Assembly: GCF_009495745.1 (NCBI RefSeq)
Contig: NZ_WIDQ01000007.1
Location: 186,001 to 250,000, forward strand
Direction: 5' to 3'
Length of the DNA: 64,000 bases
From: Niveispirillum sp. SYP-B3756
GTDB taxonomy: Bacteria; Pseudomonadota; Alphaproteobacteria; Azospirillales; Azospirillaceae
Positions 45,401-54,258 of this stretch are shown here, piece after piece. Under the pieces are notes generated by a model. The model was not told the origin of the DNA and did no database searches. It saw only the letters and a program-made list of their open reading frames with translations. A program made the position numbers and the translations under genes. Positions within the stretch are counted from its first letter, which is position 1, and each line of letters starts with the position of its first letter.

Positions 45401-47429
45401 CAAGGCCCTGATTCCGCTGGATATCCCCGATTTCCAGGGGGAATTGCGCCTGATGGCCGTGGCCTGGGATGCGACCAAGCTGGGCTCGGCCGAAAAACGC
45501 CTGACCGTGCGTGACCCGGTGGTGGCGGAATTGATCCTGCCGCGCTTCCTGTCGCCGGCCGACCAGGGGCGGGCGACGGTGCTGCTGCATAATGTGGAAG
45601 GCCAGCCGGGCCCCTATCGCCTGACCATCACCGCCAAGGATGCCGTTTCCGGTGGGCAGGAGACGCGGGAGATCGATCTGGCTGCCGGCCAGCGGCAGGT
45701 CTTCACCGTGCCGCTGACGGGCACCACAGCCGGCATCGGGACGGTGACGCTGGCCGTCAGTGGGCCGGGCGGCTTCCAGGTGCAGCGGAGCTGGCCCATC
45801 CAGGTCCGCCCGCCGCAATTGCCGGTGACGCGGGAAATGGTGGCCACTCTGGCACCGGGGGAGGTTTCCAACCTGCCGCCTGACCTGTTGGAGGGGTTGG
45901 TGCCGGGGACGGAAAAGGTGGCGCTCTCCATCTCCCGCTGGCAGGGCATGGATGTGCCGGGCATGTTGCGCTGGCTGGACCGTTACCCGTTCGGCTGTCT
46001 GGAACAGACGGTCAGCCGCGCCATGCCGCTGCTCTGGTTCAATGATCTGGCCTTGTTGACAGACAGGAAGCAGGACAAGGCCATTGGTGACCGTATCCAG
46101 GATGCTATCGACCGGGTGCTGACCATGCAGGATCCCGAAGGCGGTTTCCGCATGTGGGGCCAGTATGGTGATGCGGCCAACCCGTGGCTCTCCGTCTTCG
46201 CGCTGGATTTCCTCAATCTGGCCGCTGATCAGGGCTACGTGGTGCCGGGCGATGCGCTGGCGCTGGGTCGGCAATGGCTGACCGCGGCCACCACCCGATC
46301 CTATCCGACGGCGGTTCAGGCCTATGCCGCCTGGGTGCTGGCCCGCAAGGGGCAGGCCAATGCCGGCGACCTGCGTTATTTCCATGACAGCCGGATGCCG
46401 GATCAGGCCCTGGCCTCGGCCCATCTGGCCGCCGCCCTGGATGCCGTGGGCGAACGGGCCCGCGCCGGACAGGCGTTTGACACCGCCCGCAAGCAGTTGG
46501 CGCAGTGGGCAGCCAGGGCGGAGGCCGACCAGCAGGCGCTGGAACAGGCCCGCCGCACCGGCAAGAAGGCCAACCTGCCGGCCCGTACCGATGCCTATGG
46601 CAGCCGGCTGCGCGATACCTATGCCATCGCCTCCCTGCTGGCGCTGGATGGACGGGGGGCGGCCGTGCCGGCCCTGCTGGACACGGCCCAGTTGTTCGAC
46701 ACGCGGGCGGAGGAGACCAACACCCAGGAAAAGGCCTGGATGCTGCGCGCCGCCTCTGCCCTGGCCGGCAAGAATGCCAAGCTGGCGGTGACAGTGGATG
46801 GCAAGCCGGCCGGTGCCGGTGACCCGGTTTCCCTGCCGGTGTCGCTGGAACGGCTGCGCACCGGGCTGGTGGTTGCCAATCAGGGGGAGACGGGGCTTTA
46901 CCGCACCTTGTCGGTGGAAGGCGTGCCGGTGGAACCGGTGCCGGCCCAGGCCTCGGGCATCAGTGTCAGCAAATCCTTCTTCTCCATGAGTGGGGAGGCG
47001 CTGGACCTGTCGCAGGTGAAGCAGAATGACCGCATCATCGTGGTGCTGGAAGGCGATGCCGGAGAGGCGATGGCCAGCGGCGATTATGCTCTGCTGGACC
47101 TGCTGCCCGCCGGGTTGGAGGTGGAAGGCGTGATCCGACCGGAACAGGCCGGCTATGGCTGGCTGGGGCGGATATCCTCCACCAACATCGCCGAGGGCCG
47201 CGACGACCGTTTCGTCGCCGCCATCTCTCTGCCGACATATGAGGATAATGAGACGACACCCGGCCCCAACGGGGTGCGGTTGAATGGCAGATGGGGCTTC
47301 CGCATCGCCTATGCGGTGCGGGCGGTCACCCCCGGTTCCTATGCCGTGCCGGCGGTTGTGGCCGAACATATGTACCTGCCTAAGATCAAGGCCCGCACGG
47401 CGATGGGACGGCTGGAGATTGCGGAGTGA
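42456..47429 (+). CDS. Bacterial alpha-2-macroglobulin (YfhM-like) with thioester
   Basis: 1657 aa from the ATG at 42456 (GGGGGATGGG upstream). A single hydrophobic segment (residues about 5-29) anchors it; there is no lipobox cysteine, unlike E. coli YfhM. Macroglobulin and bait-like domains fill about 80-1150. The thioester motif C1181-L-E-Q lies in the alpha/alpha-toroid domain (about 1130-1420), with a C-terminal receptor-like part after that. Such proteins covalently trap invading proteases in the periplasm. The stop overlaps pbpC by 4 bases, matching the known YfhM-PbpC pairing for envelope repair and defence. Confidence 0.95.
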   Translation: MRSLMQMALAAITVILLSLAGWGVAHWLGSAGERGGVVATGTNPPPAASPAEPAKTTGPDSRPLTVTSQPAPDSPAFRFARLSTESANAVAEACLVFNRPLNSTRAVNYADYVQLPEGVTAGFRVEGPKLCLSGLAFGAEHEVTLRAGLPAADGAKLADDQNVTVSLSDRAPAVALGQGFILPREMGDGLPITTVNVDRLEVKLYRVGDRMLARMRQDFVDERTFYPYAAREVEEDTGKLIWQGEIPVKGPRNAAVTTLFPLADAIGSREPGAYLLTARNPDAPRNDGEDEYYYSDSYRPQAGQWVVQSDLGLTSFRGDDGLTLSVRSLGSAKPLAGVRLSLIARNNEVLGEARTDAKGMVRFDAGLLRGEGGMAPVMVMAYQNDGDFNFLDLRRPGFDLSDRGVEGRRPSAAVDAFLYTERGIYRPGETVQLTALLRDREAMALPGRHLTVRIRRPDGKEHQRFDLADKGGAAGSLSVVLPVSASRGQWEATAHADPEGPAVGSVRFQVQDFVPQRLALAINNKPERLALGGDLSLNVNARFLYGAPGADLAGEARLTLEPDPAPFPAHKGFTWGIQADRFDVEPVDLSIDNTDEKGDTQVTGTLPAGPLGTQPLRAAISVAIREPGGRATSEQVYVPVPVTPVSIGIRPRFQDTVPEGAEAGFDIIAVDEAGTIVPAKGLSWRLVKDTSTWQWFRSGGTWKYQRVPRERVIASGALDIGTDQPASVAQNVSWGSYRLIVTDDANGAATAYNFYSGWYGESGPDRPDRLKLAADRAGYKPGDTARLRIDSEAAGEALIVIANETVHETRSVSVPAGGTDVEIPIGADWGPGAYALVTLYRPLTAELGHAPVRAVGVAWLGLDPARRTLDVAIGAPDKILPRQTIQVPVTVKGAGKSAYMTLAAVDQGILQLTRFPTPKPQDYYLAKRELGVSMRDDYGRLIRAQGQGDDQGGDGFGGKGLDVVPTRTVALFSGIVALDGDGKALIPLDIPDFQGELRLMAVAWDATKLGSAEKRLTVRDPVVAELILPRFLSPADQGRATVLLHNVEGQPGPYRLTITAKDAVSGGQETREIDLAAGQRQVFTVPLTGTTAGIGTVTLAVSGPGGFQVQRSWPIQVRPPQLPVTREMVATLAPGEVSNLPPDLLEGLVPGTEKVALSISRWQGMDVPGMLRWLDRYPFGCLEQTVSRAMPLLWFNDLALLTDRKQDKAIGDRIQDAIDRVLTMQDPEGGFRMWGQYGDAANPWLSVFALDFLNLAADQGYVVPGDALALGRQWLTAATTRSYPTAVQAYAAWVLARKGQANAGDLRYFHDSRMPDQALASAHLAAALDAVGERARAGQAFDTARKQLAQWAARAEADQQALEQARRTGKKANLPARTDAYGSRLRDTYAIASLLALDGRGAAVPALLDTAQLFDTRAEETNTQEKAWMLRAASALAGKNAKLAVTVDGKPAGAGDPVSLPVSLERLRTGLVVANQGETGLYRTLSVEGVPVEPVPAQASGISVSKSFFSMSGEALDLSQVKQNDRIIVVLEGDAGEAMASGDYALLDLLPAGLEVEGVIRPEQAGYGWLGRISSTNIAEGRDDRFVAAISLPTYEDNETTPGPNGVRLNGRWGFRIAYAVRAVTPGSYAVPAVVAEHMYLPKIKARTAMGRLEIAE

Positions 47430-49459
47430 AGAAAAGGCGGGTGGCGATAGCGTCAGCGGGTGTGCTCGCGCTGGGGCTGCTCGCCACCGATCTGGCCTTG
47501 CCGCCCGACCTGTCCCGCTGGGACAGTCGGTCGGTGGAGATACTGGATCATGAGGGCCGCTTGCTGCGCCCCTTTCCCACGAATGAGGGGGCGTGGCGGC
47601 TGACCACCAATCCCGATCAGGTGGACCCGCTCTATCGCGCCATGCTGGTGGCGGTGGAGGATCGCCGCTATGGCTGGCATCCCGGTGTCGACCCGCTGGC
47701 CATTGTGCGGGCGGGGGCGCAGGTGGTGCGGCATGGGCGGGTGATTTCTGGTGCCTCCACCCTGTCCATGCAGGCGGCCCGCCTGCTGTCCCCCAGCCCG
47801 CGCACCCTGGGGGCCAAACTGGCGGAGGCGGGGCGGGCGTTACAGTTGCGCCGGCGGCTGGGTGCCGATGGGGTGCTGTCGATCTATCTGACACTCGCCC
47901 CCTTTGGCGGGCCGTTGGAAGGGGTGCGCGCGGCCAGCCTTGCCTGGTTCGGGCGGGAGCCGGGGCAATTGACCCCGGCCCAGGCGGCGTTGCTGGTGGC
48001 CCTGCCGCAATCGCCCGAACGGCTGCGGCCCGACCGTTTTCCGGCAGCGGCCCAGGCGGCGCGGGCCAAGGTGCTGGACCGCGCCGTGGCCGCAGGCCTG
48101 ATTGCCACCGATGTGGCCGATGCCGCCAAGGCCGAACCGCTGCCATCCTCAATGCTGCCCTTGCCCATGCTGGCCCCGCATCTGGCGGAAAAGCTGGCGG
48201 CGGATCAGCCGGGCGGTGCCCGCATCCGCAGCACCCTGCACAGCGACCTGCAGCGCGCCCTGGAAGGGGTGGGGCGGGCGGAACTGGCGCGGTTGGAAAA
48301 GGGCGGCGACCTTGCCGTGCTGGTGCTGGACAATGAGGATGCCAGCGTGCTGGCGCAGATCGGCAGCGGTGATTGGAAACAGCGCCAGTTGGACCTGTCG
48401 CGCGCCGTCCGCTCCCCCGGATCGGCGCTGAAACCCTTCATTTATGCCGTGGCCTTTGATGATCTGTCACTGCATCCCGGCACCTTGATCGACGATACCC
48501 CGCAGCGGTTCGGCGACTGGCTGCCGAACAATTTCGATGATGGCTTCCATGGCGTGGTGACGGCGCGGGAGGCGTTGCAGCGTTCCCTGAACATCCCCGC
48601 CGTGCGGGTGCTGGAACGGGTGGGGCCGGGGCGGCTGGCCGCATTGCTGCGCCTGTCCGGTGCCGAACTGGCCCTGCCGCCTGCCGCTGAACCCGGCTTG
48701 CCGCTGGCACTCGGCGGGGTGGGTATCCGGCTGGGCGATCTGGCCATGCTTTATGCCGCCTTGGCCGATGATGGCGTTGCCCGGCCGTTGCGCCTGCGCG
48801 CCGACCAGCCAGCCCCGACGCCTGTGGGCCGGCTGGTGGGGGCGGATGCGGCGCGTGCGGTACTGGCGGTGTTGCGTGACAGCCCCATGCCGGACGGGCT
48901 GGCCGGTGGGGCGGGGATCGCCCGGCGGCGCGTGGCATTCAAGACCGGCACGTCCTTCGGCTTCCGCGATGCCTGGACGGTGGGTGTGTCCAATGATTAC
49001 ACGGTGGCCGTCTGGGTGGGCCGGGCCGATGGCGCGCCCCGGCCCGGTGCGGCGGGGCGACAGGCCGCCGCCCCCATCATGTTCCGGGTGTTCGACCTGC
49101 TGCCCCCGGACGGGCCGGGCAGGCCGCTGCCCAACCCGGATCACGCCCTGTTCCGCAACCCGCCGCCGCCGGCATTGACCCGGTTGGATAGCGGCGGGAT
49201 GGCGGCGAATACCCGCACCGAACCGCTGCGCATCCTGTTCCCGCCCGATGGCGCGGAGGTGGAGGCGCTGGCCGACGGTGTGTCGCTGTCGGCATCCGGG
49301 GGCCGCCCGCCTTACCGCTGGGTGGCGGACAATGTGCCGTTGCCCGATGACAGCCGGTTCTGGCAGCCGTTGGGTGCCGGCTTCTCCCGCCTGACCGTGA
49401 TGGATGCGGCGGGCCAACGGGCCAGTGCCGCCATCCGTGTGCGTCTGCCGGGGGAGTAA
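47426..49459 (+). CDS. pbpC: Penicillin-binding protein 1C
   Basis: 677 aa from a GTG that overlaps the macroglobulin stop (GTGA). One N-terminal membrane segment (about 5-24). The glycosyltransferase GT51 domain (about 50-215) has EDRRYGWHPGVDPLAIVRA and GASTLSMQAARLL. The transpeptidase domain (about 275-540) has SPGSALKPF with active-site S333 and the KTGTSFG motif at K506. The C-terminal BiPBP_C domain (about 590-675) is characteristic of PbpC. Both active sites look intact. It probably rebuilds peptidoglycan when the wall is breached, together with the macroglobulin. Confidence 0.96.
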   Translation: MKKRRVAIASAGVLALGLLATDLALPPDLSRWDSRSVEILDHEGRLLRPFPTNEGAWRLTTNPDQVDPLYRAMLVAVEDRRYGWHPGVDPLAIVRAGAQVVRHGRVISGASTLSMQAARLLSPSPRTLGAKLAEAGRALQLRRRLGADGVLSIYLTLAPFGGPLEGVRAASLAWFGREPGQLTPAQAALLVALPQSPERLRPDRFPAAAQAARAKVLDRAVAAGLIATDVADAAKAEPLPSSMLPLPMLAPHLAEKLAADQPGGARIRSTLHSDLQRALEGVGRAELARLEKGGDLAVLVLDNEDASVLAQIGSGDWKQRQLDLSRAVRSPGSALKPFIYAVAFDDLSLHPGTLIDDTPQRFGDWLPNNFDDGFHGVVTAREALQRSLNIPAVRVLERVGPGRLAALLRLSGAELALPPAAEPGLPLALGGVGIRLGDLAMLYAALADDGVARPLRLRADQPAPTPVGRLVGADAARAVLAVLRDSPMPDGLAGGAGIARRRVAFKTGTSFGFRDAWTVGVSNDYTVAVWVGRADGAPRPGAAGRQAAAPIMFRVFDLLPPDGPGRPLPNPDHALFRNPPPPALTRLDSGGMAANTRTEPLRILFPPDGAEVEALADGVSLSASGGRPPYRWVADNVPLPDDSRFWQPLGAGFSRLTVMDAAGQRASAAIRVRLPGE

Positions 49460-49555
49460 TGGCCCGGCCCCCTTGATCCCGCCTTGCCTGTTGCGCTGAA
49501 ACATGGGAACTCCCTCGCTTCGCTGGCGGATTAGGGCGGTGGGACAGGGGGGGTG

Positions 49556-50458
49556 ATGATGGATCGTGACAAGATCATATTGCCGCAGCAGCCGATATCG
49601 GCCTCACCGGAACAGGCGGCCCTGACACGGCAGCATCTGCTGCCGGCGCAGGACGCGATCTATGAATATCTGATGGGGCTGCGCGCGGAGATCGATCCGG
49701 TTTTGTCCCAACGCTTTCCCATGCGTTTCGGCAAGCCCTATCCGCTTGGCTGCTGCCTGGAAATCAGCAATATGGTGGTTGACGAACTGAACAAGCGAAT
49801 CAACAACCCCACCCATGCCGGTCTCGCGGCCATCCGCGCCTTTGTGACGGCGGGGGGTAAGGTGCGCAGCATCTGGGGGGTGCTGCGCGAGTCTTATTTT
49901 CAGAACGCCATGCAGTTCGGTGATCTCTATGTCGATGTCTCCAACGACACCGTCACCCCCACCAAGCCGAAGGTTGAGATATTGCCGATGGCCGAATCCG
50001 GATTGGTGGCGATCCGCGATATCGACCATTTCATTCGCACAGCCGATAATTATTGGCAGATGAAAATTTACGCCAACCACGCGCTGCCGGGGCTGGCCCC
50101 TTTCATGCCGATGATCGGCATTTACAAGAATGGCGAGCCCAGCCTCCAATCAGCATCGGATTACATGATCGCCTTGATGTTGCTGGATCGCTTTCAGATG
50201 GCGGAAAGCTGGCTGCGCGATGGCCCACCCGCGCCAGCCCCGATCGTCGATGCGTTTCGGGATGCAGCCACCCCTCATTTACGCCCCTTGCCGGGGCAGG
50301 ATGACCGGGAGGCTGCGATCCAGGCCTGTCAATTGTTGCGCGCGGTTCCCAGCAGCGATCTGTGGCATCAACGCGATGATCGCGTCCGCGATTATCTCCG
50401 GTTGATGGACGAGCTGGTCAAGCGGGGCATTGTCTCCGCGTCACCGCCGGGGGAGTGA
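49556..50458 (+). CDS. Protein of unknown function, about 300 aa
   Basis: 300 aa, soluble, no signal peptide or membrane segment. Visible features: a paired cysteine GCCLEISNMVVDELNKRI (about residues 66-83), a beta-rich middle (GKVRSIWGVLRESYFQNAMQFGDLYVDVSNDTV), then YWQMKIYANHALPGLAPFMPMIGIYKNG and a helical C-terminus. I do not recognise the family. ATGs at 49556 and 49559 are both possible after a run of G. It stands 97 bases after pbpC, with slightly lower GC than its neighbours. No functional context is evident. Confidence 0.75.
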   Translation: MMDRDKIILPQQPISASPEQAALTRQHLLPAQDAIYEYLMGLRAEIDPVLSQRFPMRFGKPYPLGCCLEISNMVVDELNKRINNPTHAGLAAIRAFVTAGGKVRSIWGVLRESYFQNAMQFGDLYVDVSNDTVTPTKPKVEILPMAESGLVAIRDIDHFIRTADNYWQMKIYANHALPGLAPFMPMIGIYKNGEPSLQSASDYMIALMLLDRFQMAESWLRDGPPAPAPIVDAFRDAATPHLRPLPGQDDREAAIQACQLLRAVPSSDLWHQRDDRVRDYLRLMDELVKRGIVSASPPGE

Positions 50459-50535
50459 TGGCGGCCACATTGCGCCCCACGGACAACGGGCATCATCCGG
50501 GCTTTACAACTTCATCCTATTGAGGAATCCCCCCT

Positions 50536-51045
50536 ATGAGCCTGTCCTTCTATGAAGCCTCCGTGCCTGCCCTGCGCCGGGGGCTGCTGGTGCTGGATAA
50601 TCTGCTGGCCAAGGCGGAAGCCCATGTGGCCGAAACCGGCATCGATGCCGCCACGCTGCTGAATGCCCGCATTTCCCCGGACATGCACCCCTTTACCCGT
50701 CAGGTGCAGATGGTCAGCGACAGTGCCAAGGGCGCCGTGGCCCGCTTGGCTGGCATCGCCGCCCCTGCCATGGCGGATGAAGAACAGACTCTGGGCGAGC
50801 TGCGCCAGCGCATTGCCCGCACCATCGCCTTTCTGGACACGGTGCAGCCGGCGGACATTTCCGATGATGCCGGGCGGACGATTGTGCTGAAGCTGCCCAA
50901 CGGGGAAATTCCGTTCACGGCCCAGACCTATCTGCTGGGTTTCGCCCTGCCCAACTTCTATTTCCACCTCACCACCGCCTATGATCTGCTGCGTCAGCAG
51001 GGGCTGGCGATTGGCAAGCGTGACTTCATCGGCCCGCTGGGCTGA
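50536..51045 (+). CDS. DUF1993 domain protein
   Basis: 169 aa, one domain. It opens MSLSFYEASVPALRRGLLVLDNLLAKAEAH and has MHPFTRQVQMVSDSAKGAVARLAG, FLDTVQPADI, and the C-terminal PNFYFHLTTAYDLLRQQGLAIGKRDFIG. This matches DUF1993, a DinB-like four-helix bundle of unknown activity. GAGGAATCCCCCCTATG gives a clear start. It may be co-transcribed with the small membrane gene 73 bases downstream. Confidence 0.88.
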   Translation: MSLSFYEASVPALRRGLLVLDNLLAKAEAHVAETGIDAATLLNARISPDMHPFTRQVQMVSDSAKGAVARLAGIAAPAMADEEQTLGELRQRIARTIAFLDTVQPADISDDAGRTIVLKLPNGEIPFTAQTYLLGFALPNFYFHLTTAYDLLRQQGLAIGKRDFIGPLG

Positions 51046-51118
51046 GGGGGAAGGTCGTCAGCGACGGGCGGCAATATACGCTGCTCGTCGCTGGTCTCAT
51101 CGGTGGTGGAGCGAATTG

Positions 51119-51448
51119 ATGGATATAGCGGATTTCTTCACCGCGATGACGCTGGTGTTCGCCGCCTTGAAATTGCTGCCGCTGCCCTTGTTGCTGAAGG
51201 CGGCCAAACAGCCTGACATGCTGGCCCGTGCCCCCTGGCACAGCGCCCTTTACTTCACGTCCAAACTGTCGGGCGTTCTGGCTGTGGCCTTCGCGCTTGC
51301 CGCCGCCGCCAGTGCGCAGAGGGCGGGGGAGGTGGCGGGCCTGTCGTTGTTGCTGGTGCTGGGCACCGCGCTGACGGGATGGAGCATCTGGGCGCGGTTG
51401 CTGGGTCGCCCCTTTGGGCTGGCGGCATTGCGGCACCGCCAGCGCTGA
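51119..51448 (+). CDS. Small membrane protein, three predicted helices
   Basis: 109 aa from the ATG at 51119 with GGAG upstream. Hydrophobic segments at about residues 6-26, 46-66 and 70-92 (SLLLVLGTALTGWSIWARLLG), ending in a short basic tail. No motif links it to a known transporter or enzyme. It lies downstream of the DUF1993 gene on the same strand and is convergent with the methyltransferase gene. Function unknown. Confidence 0.7.
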   Translation: MDIADFFTAMTLVFAALKLLPLPLLLKAAKQPDMLARAPWHSALYFTSKLSGVLAVAFALAAAASAQRAGEVAGLSLLLVLGTALTGWSIWARLLGRPFGLAALRHRQR

Positions 51449-51468
51449 ACGGCCTCCACCGGTCTTCC

Positions 51469-52068
51469 TCAATCCCGCCAATAACCCCAGACGCTGGCCG
51501 GCGGTACATTGGCGATGGTGAAGCCCACCCGCTCGCCCTGGATGCCCAGTTCCTTGCGCTTCAGGGGGGAGCGGGCGGAATAGGTATAGGCGTAAAAGCG
51601 CCTTCCCTTGGGCATGATGGCGAAAATCTCGTCCACGATGGCGCGCTGCCCCTCTGTGGGGATCAGGATCATCGGGATGCCGCAGATGACGCTGCCCACC
51701 TTGCCCACCAGATGCGGCGGCAGCATCTTGCGCACATCCACCACATCGCCTTCCAGGATGTTCACCGTCGGAAAGTGGCGGCGCAGATAAGGGGCCAGTT
51801 CCGGGTCACGCTCCACCGTGTAGAGCCGGTTGGCCGGCACGCCATGTTCCAGCAGGGCGCGGGTGATGGCCCCGGTGCCGCCGCCAAATTCCACCACCAC
51901 CTCATCCGGGCCGAACACAGCCTCGCTGGCAATCAGCCGGGAAAGCTGCGGCGAGGATGGCGTGATGGAGGCCATTTGCAGCGGCCGCGCCATCCAGCGC
52001 TTGAAAAACAGCCAGGCGGCGTTCGGCTCCTTGGGCGGGGCGGCTGCCTCGGCGCGGTCTAGCGGCAT
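51469..52068 (-). CDS. SAM-dependent methyltransferase, PmtA-like (phospholipid N-methyltransferase type)
   Basis: 199 aa from the ATG at 52066-52068. The SAM motif VVVEFGGGTGAITRALL (about residues 58-74) is followed by LYTVERDPELAPYLRRHFP and VICGIPMILIPTEGQRAIVDEIF. RRFYAYTYSARSPLKRKELG near the end resembles phosphatidylethanolamine N-methyltransferases of the Rhodobacter/Rhizobium PmtA type, and also KsgA-like folds. If so, it makes phosphatidylcholine precursors at the membrane. Upstream ATGs at 52113 and 52143 are alternatives. Moderately sure of the subfamily. Confidence 0.78.
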   Translation of the reverse strand: MPLDRAEAAAPPKEPNAAWLFFKRWMARPLQMASITPSSPQLSRLIASEAVFGPDEVVVEFGGGTGAITRALLEHGVPANRLYTVERDPELAPYLRRHFPTVNILEGDVVDVRKMLPPHLVGKVGSVICGIPMILIPTEGQRAIVDEIFAIMPKGRRFYAYTYSARSPLKRKELGIQGERVGFTIANVPPASVWGYWRD

Positions 52069-52211
52069 TTCGGGTCTGAACCCTCGTGGTTGAACCGTTT
52101 GGACAGCACACATGGCATGTGCCCTGTCGCAATGCAATGACAAGGCTGTGCGTTATCTTGAAGGGGCAACACATCCCGGCGATCGCCGGCTGTGCGTGCC
52201 CCCTTTTTGTC

Positions 52212-54119
52212 TCAACCCGCCAATCCTTCGGCCATGGCTTTTTCCATCTGTTCAGACAGATCCAGCCATTCCATTTCCGCCTCTTCCAGCTCCGCTGTCA
52301 CGGTGCCCAGTTCGATCTGGATCTTGGTCACCTTGTCGGACGGGCCTTCATACAGTTTCGGGTCGGCCAGCTTGGCCTCCAGTTCCGTCTTGCGCTTGGT
52401 CAGCTTGGCCATGCGCTTGTCGATATCTTCGATCTTGCGGCGCAGGGGGGCCAGTTGCTGGCGCAGTTCGGCGGCAGCACGGCGTTCATCCTTGCGGTCG
52501 CGCGCCGGGGCCACCGCGGTCACCCCGGCGCTTTTCTCGGCCGCCCGCTCCGCCCGGCTCTTCTCCAACAACAGGCGCTTATAATCCTCCAGATCGCCCT
52601 CGAACGGCTGGCAGGTGCCTTCATTGACCAGCCACAGCCGATCCGCCGTCAGTTCCACCAGATGCGGATCGTGGCTGATGACGATGACGGCCCCTTCATA
52701 CTCGTTCAGCGCCTCCACCAGCGCCTCGCGGCTGTCGATATCCAGATGGTTGGTCGGCTCGTCCAGCATCAGGATATGCGGCGCGTCGCGCGTCATCATG
52801 GCCAGCAGCAGCTTGGCCTTCTCCCCGCCCGACAGGCCGGAGATTTTGGTGTCCGCCTTGGGCTGGGTGAAGCCGAATCGGCCCAGATGCGACCGCGCCT
52901 GCCCTTCCAGGGTGCCCGGCGGCATCACCGCCTGCATCTGCTGCAGGGCCGTCCAGCCCAGGTTCAACTCATCGGACTGGTGCTGGGCGAAATAGCCGAC
53001 GCGCAGCTTGCCCGACCGGAACACCTCGCCCGACAGCGGTGCCATGCGCCCGGACAACAGCTTCACCAGGGTGGATTTGCCATTGCCATTGGCGCCCAGC
53101 AGAGCGATGCGGTCATCCCCGTCAATGCGCAGATTTAGCCGCTTCAGAATGGCCTTGTCGCCATAGCCGGCCACCGCATTATCCAGCCGGATCAGCGGCG
53201 GGGCCAGTTCCTCCGGCGAGGGGAAATTGAAATTGACCGGCGTGTCGTCGATCACCTGGATGCGTGGCCCCAGCCGTTCGATGGCCTTCAGCTTGCTTTG
53301 CGCCTGGGTGGCCTTGCTGGCCTTGGCCCGGAACCGGTCGACGAAGGATTGCAGATGCGCGCGCTGCGCCTCCTGCTTGGCGGCCATTGACCTGGCTTGT
53401 TCCATCCGCATGGTGCGGACCTGCACGAACGTGTCGTAATTGCCGCCATAGGAGGTCAGCTTCAACTGGTCCAGATGCACGATGGTGGTCGGCACCTTGT
53501 TCAGCAGGCCGCGATCATGGCTGACGATCAGCATCGTGTGCGGATAGTTCTTAAGGTACTCCTCCAGCCACAGGGTGGCTTCCAGATCCAGATGGTTGGT
53601 CGGTTCGTCCAGCAGCAGCAGGTCGGGTTCGGTGAACAGCACGCCGGCCAGCGCCACGCGCATCCGCCAGCCGCCGGAGAAATCCGAACAGGGGCGCTGC
53701 TGCGCCTCTGCATTGAAACCCAGGCCGGACAGGATGCGGGCGGCTCGTGATTCGGCGGAATGCGCGCCGATATCGGCCAGCCGCGCGTGAATCTCGCCAA
53801 TCCGCTCCGGGTCGGTGGCGGTTTCGGCTTCGGCCAGCAGGGCGGTGCGCTCGGTATCGGCGGCCAGCACCGCCTCAATCAACGTCGTCGACCCCGCCGG
53901 TGCCTCCTGCCGCACCCAGCCCATTTTCAGGCCCGAGGGCAGGAAGATGGAGCCGGCATCAGCATGGACTTCGCCAGCGATCAGGCGCAGCAGGGTGGAT
54001 TTGCCCGTGCCGTTGCGGCCCACCAGGGCCACGCGGTGGCCGGCGGGAATGGTGACGCTGGCGCCTTCCAGCAAAAGCCGGCCGGCGATACGATAGGTGA
54101 GGTCGGTGATCTGCAGCAT
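52212..54119 (-). CDS. ABC-F family ATPase (YheS/Uup-like)
   Basis: 635 aa, two ABC cassettes with no membrane domain. First: Walker A GRNGTGKST (about residue 36), signature FSGGWRMRVALA, Walker B LLLLDEPTNHLD. Second: Walker A GANGNGKST (about 342), signature LSGGEKAKLLLA, Walker B LMLDEPTNHLD. A basic linker lies between them, and a charged C-terminal coiled coil (about 540-630) is typical of Uup/YheS. ABC-F proteins bind the ribosomal E site and relieve stalled translation; resistance-type function is not suggested here. Confidence 0.92.
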   Translation of the reverse strand: MLQITDLTYRIAGRLLLEGASVTIPAGHRVALVGRNGTGKSTLLRLIAGEVHADAGSIFLPSGLKMGWVRQEAPAGSTTLIEAVLAADTERTALLAEAETATDPERIGEIHARLADIGAHSAESRAARILSGLGFNAEAQQRPCSDFSGGWRMRVALAGVLFTEPDLLLLDEPTNHLDLEATLWLEEYLKNYPHTMLIVSHDRGLLNKVPTTIVHLDQLKLTSYGGNYDTFVQVRTMRMEQARSMAAKQEAQRAHLQSFVDRFRAKASKATQAQSKLKAIERLGPRIQVIDDTPVNFNFPSPEELAPPLIRLDNAVAGYGDKAILKRLNLRIDGDDRIALLGANGNGKSTLVKLLSGRMAPLSGEVFRSGKLRVGYFAQHQSDELNLGWTALQQMQAVMPPGTLEGQARSHLGRFGFTQPKADTKISGLSGGEKAKLLLAMMTRDAPHILMLDEPTNHLDIDSREALVEALNEYEGAVIVISHDPHLVELTADRLWLVNEGTCQPFEGDLEDYKRLLLEKSRAERAAEKSAGVTAVAPARDRKDERRAAAELRQQLAPLRRKIEDIDKRMAKLTKRKTELEAKLADPKLYEGPSDKVTKIQIELGTVTAELEEAEMEWLDLSEQMEKAMAEGLAG

Positions 54120-54191
54120 GATGGGGTGGGCTTTACCACAGGCGCGCCCTGTGCAGAAGCGGCACGCATATATGCTCTCACAGATTGGACA

Positions 54192-54220
54192 TTGTAGGGT
54201 GACCTATACATCGGTATAAG
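54192..54220 (+). promoter_or_regulatory. Putative sigma-70 promoter of ndk
   Basis: TTGTAG (54192-54197), a 17-base spacer and TATAAG (54215-54220), 39 bases before the ndk ATG. Four of six -35 and five of six -10 bases agree with consensus. Predicted only from sequence. Confidence 0.45.
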
Positions 54221-54258
54221 GCCGCCCAAGTTTAACCGCTTAGGCCCAGGAGATTCCC

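Noticed and set aside
42435-48152. 1905-codon open frame on the minus strand opposite the macroglobulin and pbpC genes
   Set aside because: It is the antisense shadow of two well-supported genes in GC-rich DNA; its His/Gln/Arg/Pro-rich composition is typical of reverse-strand frames and no domain is visible.
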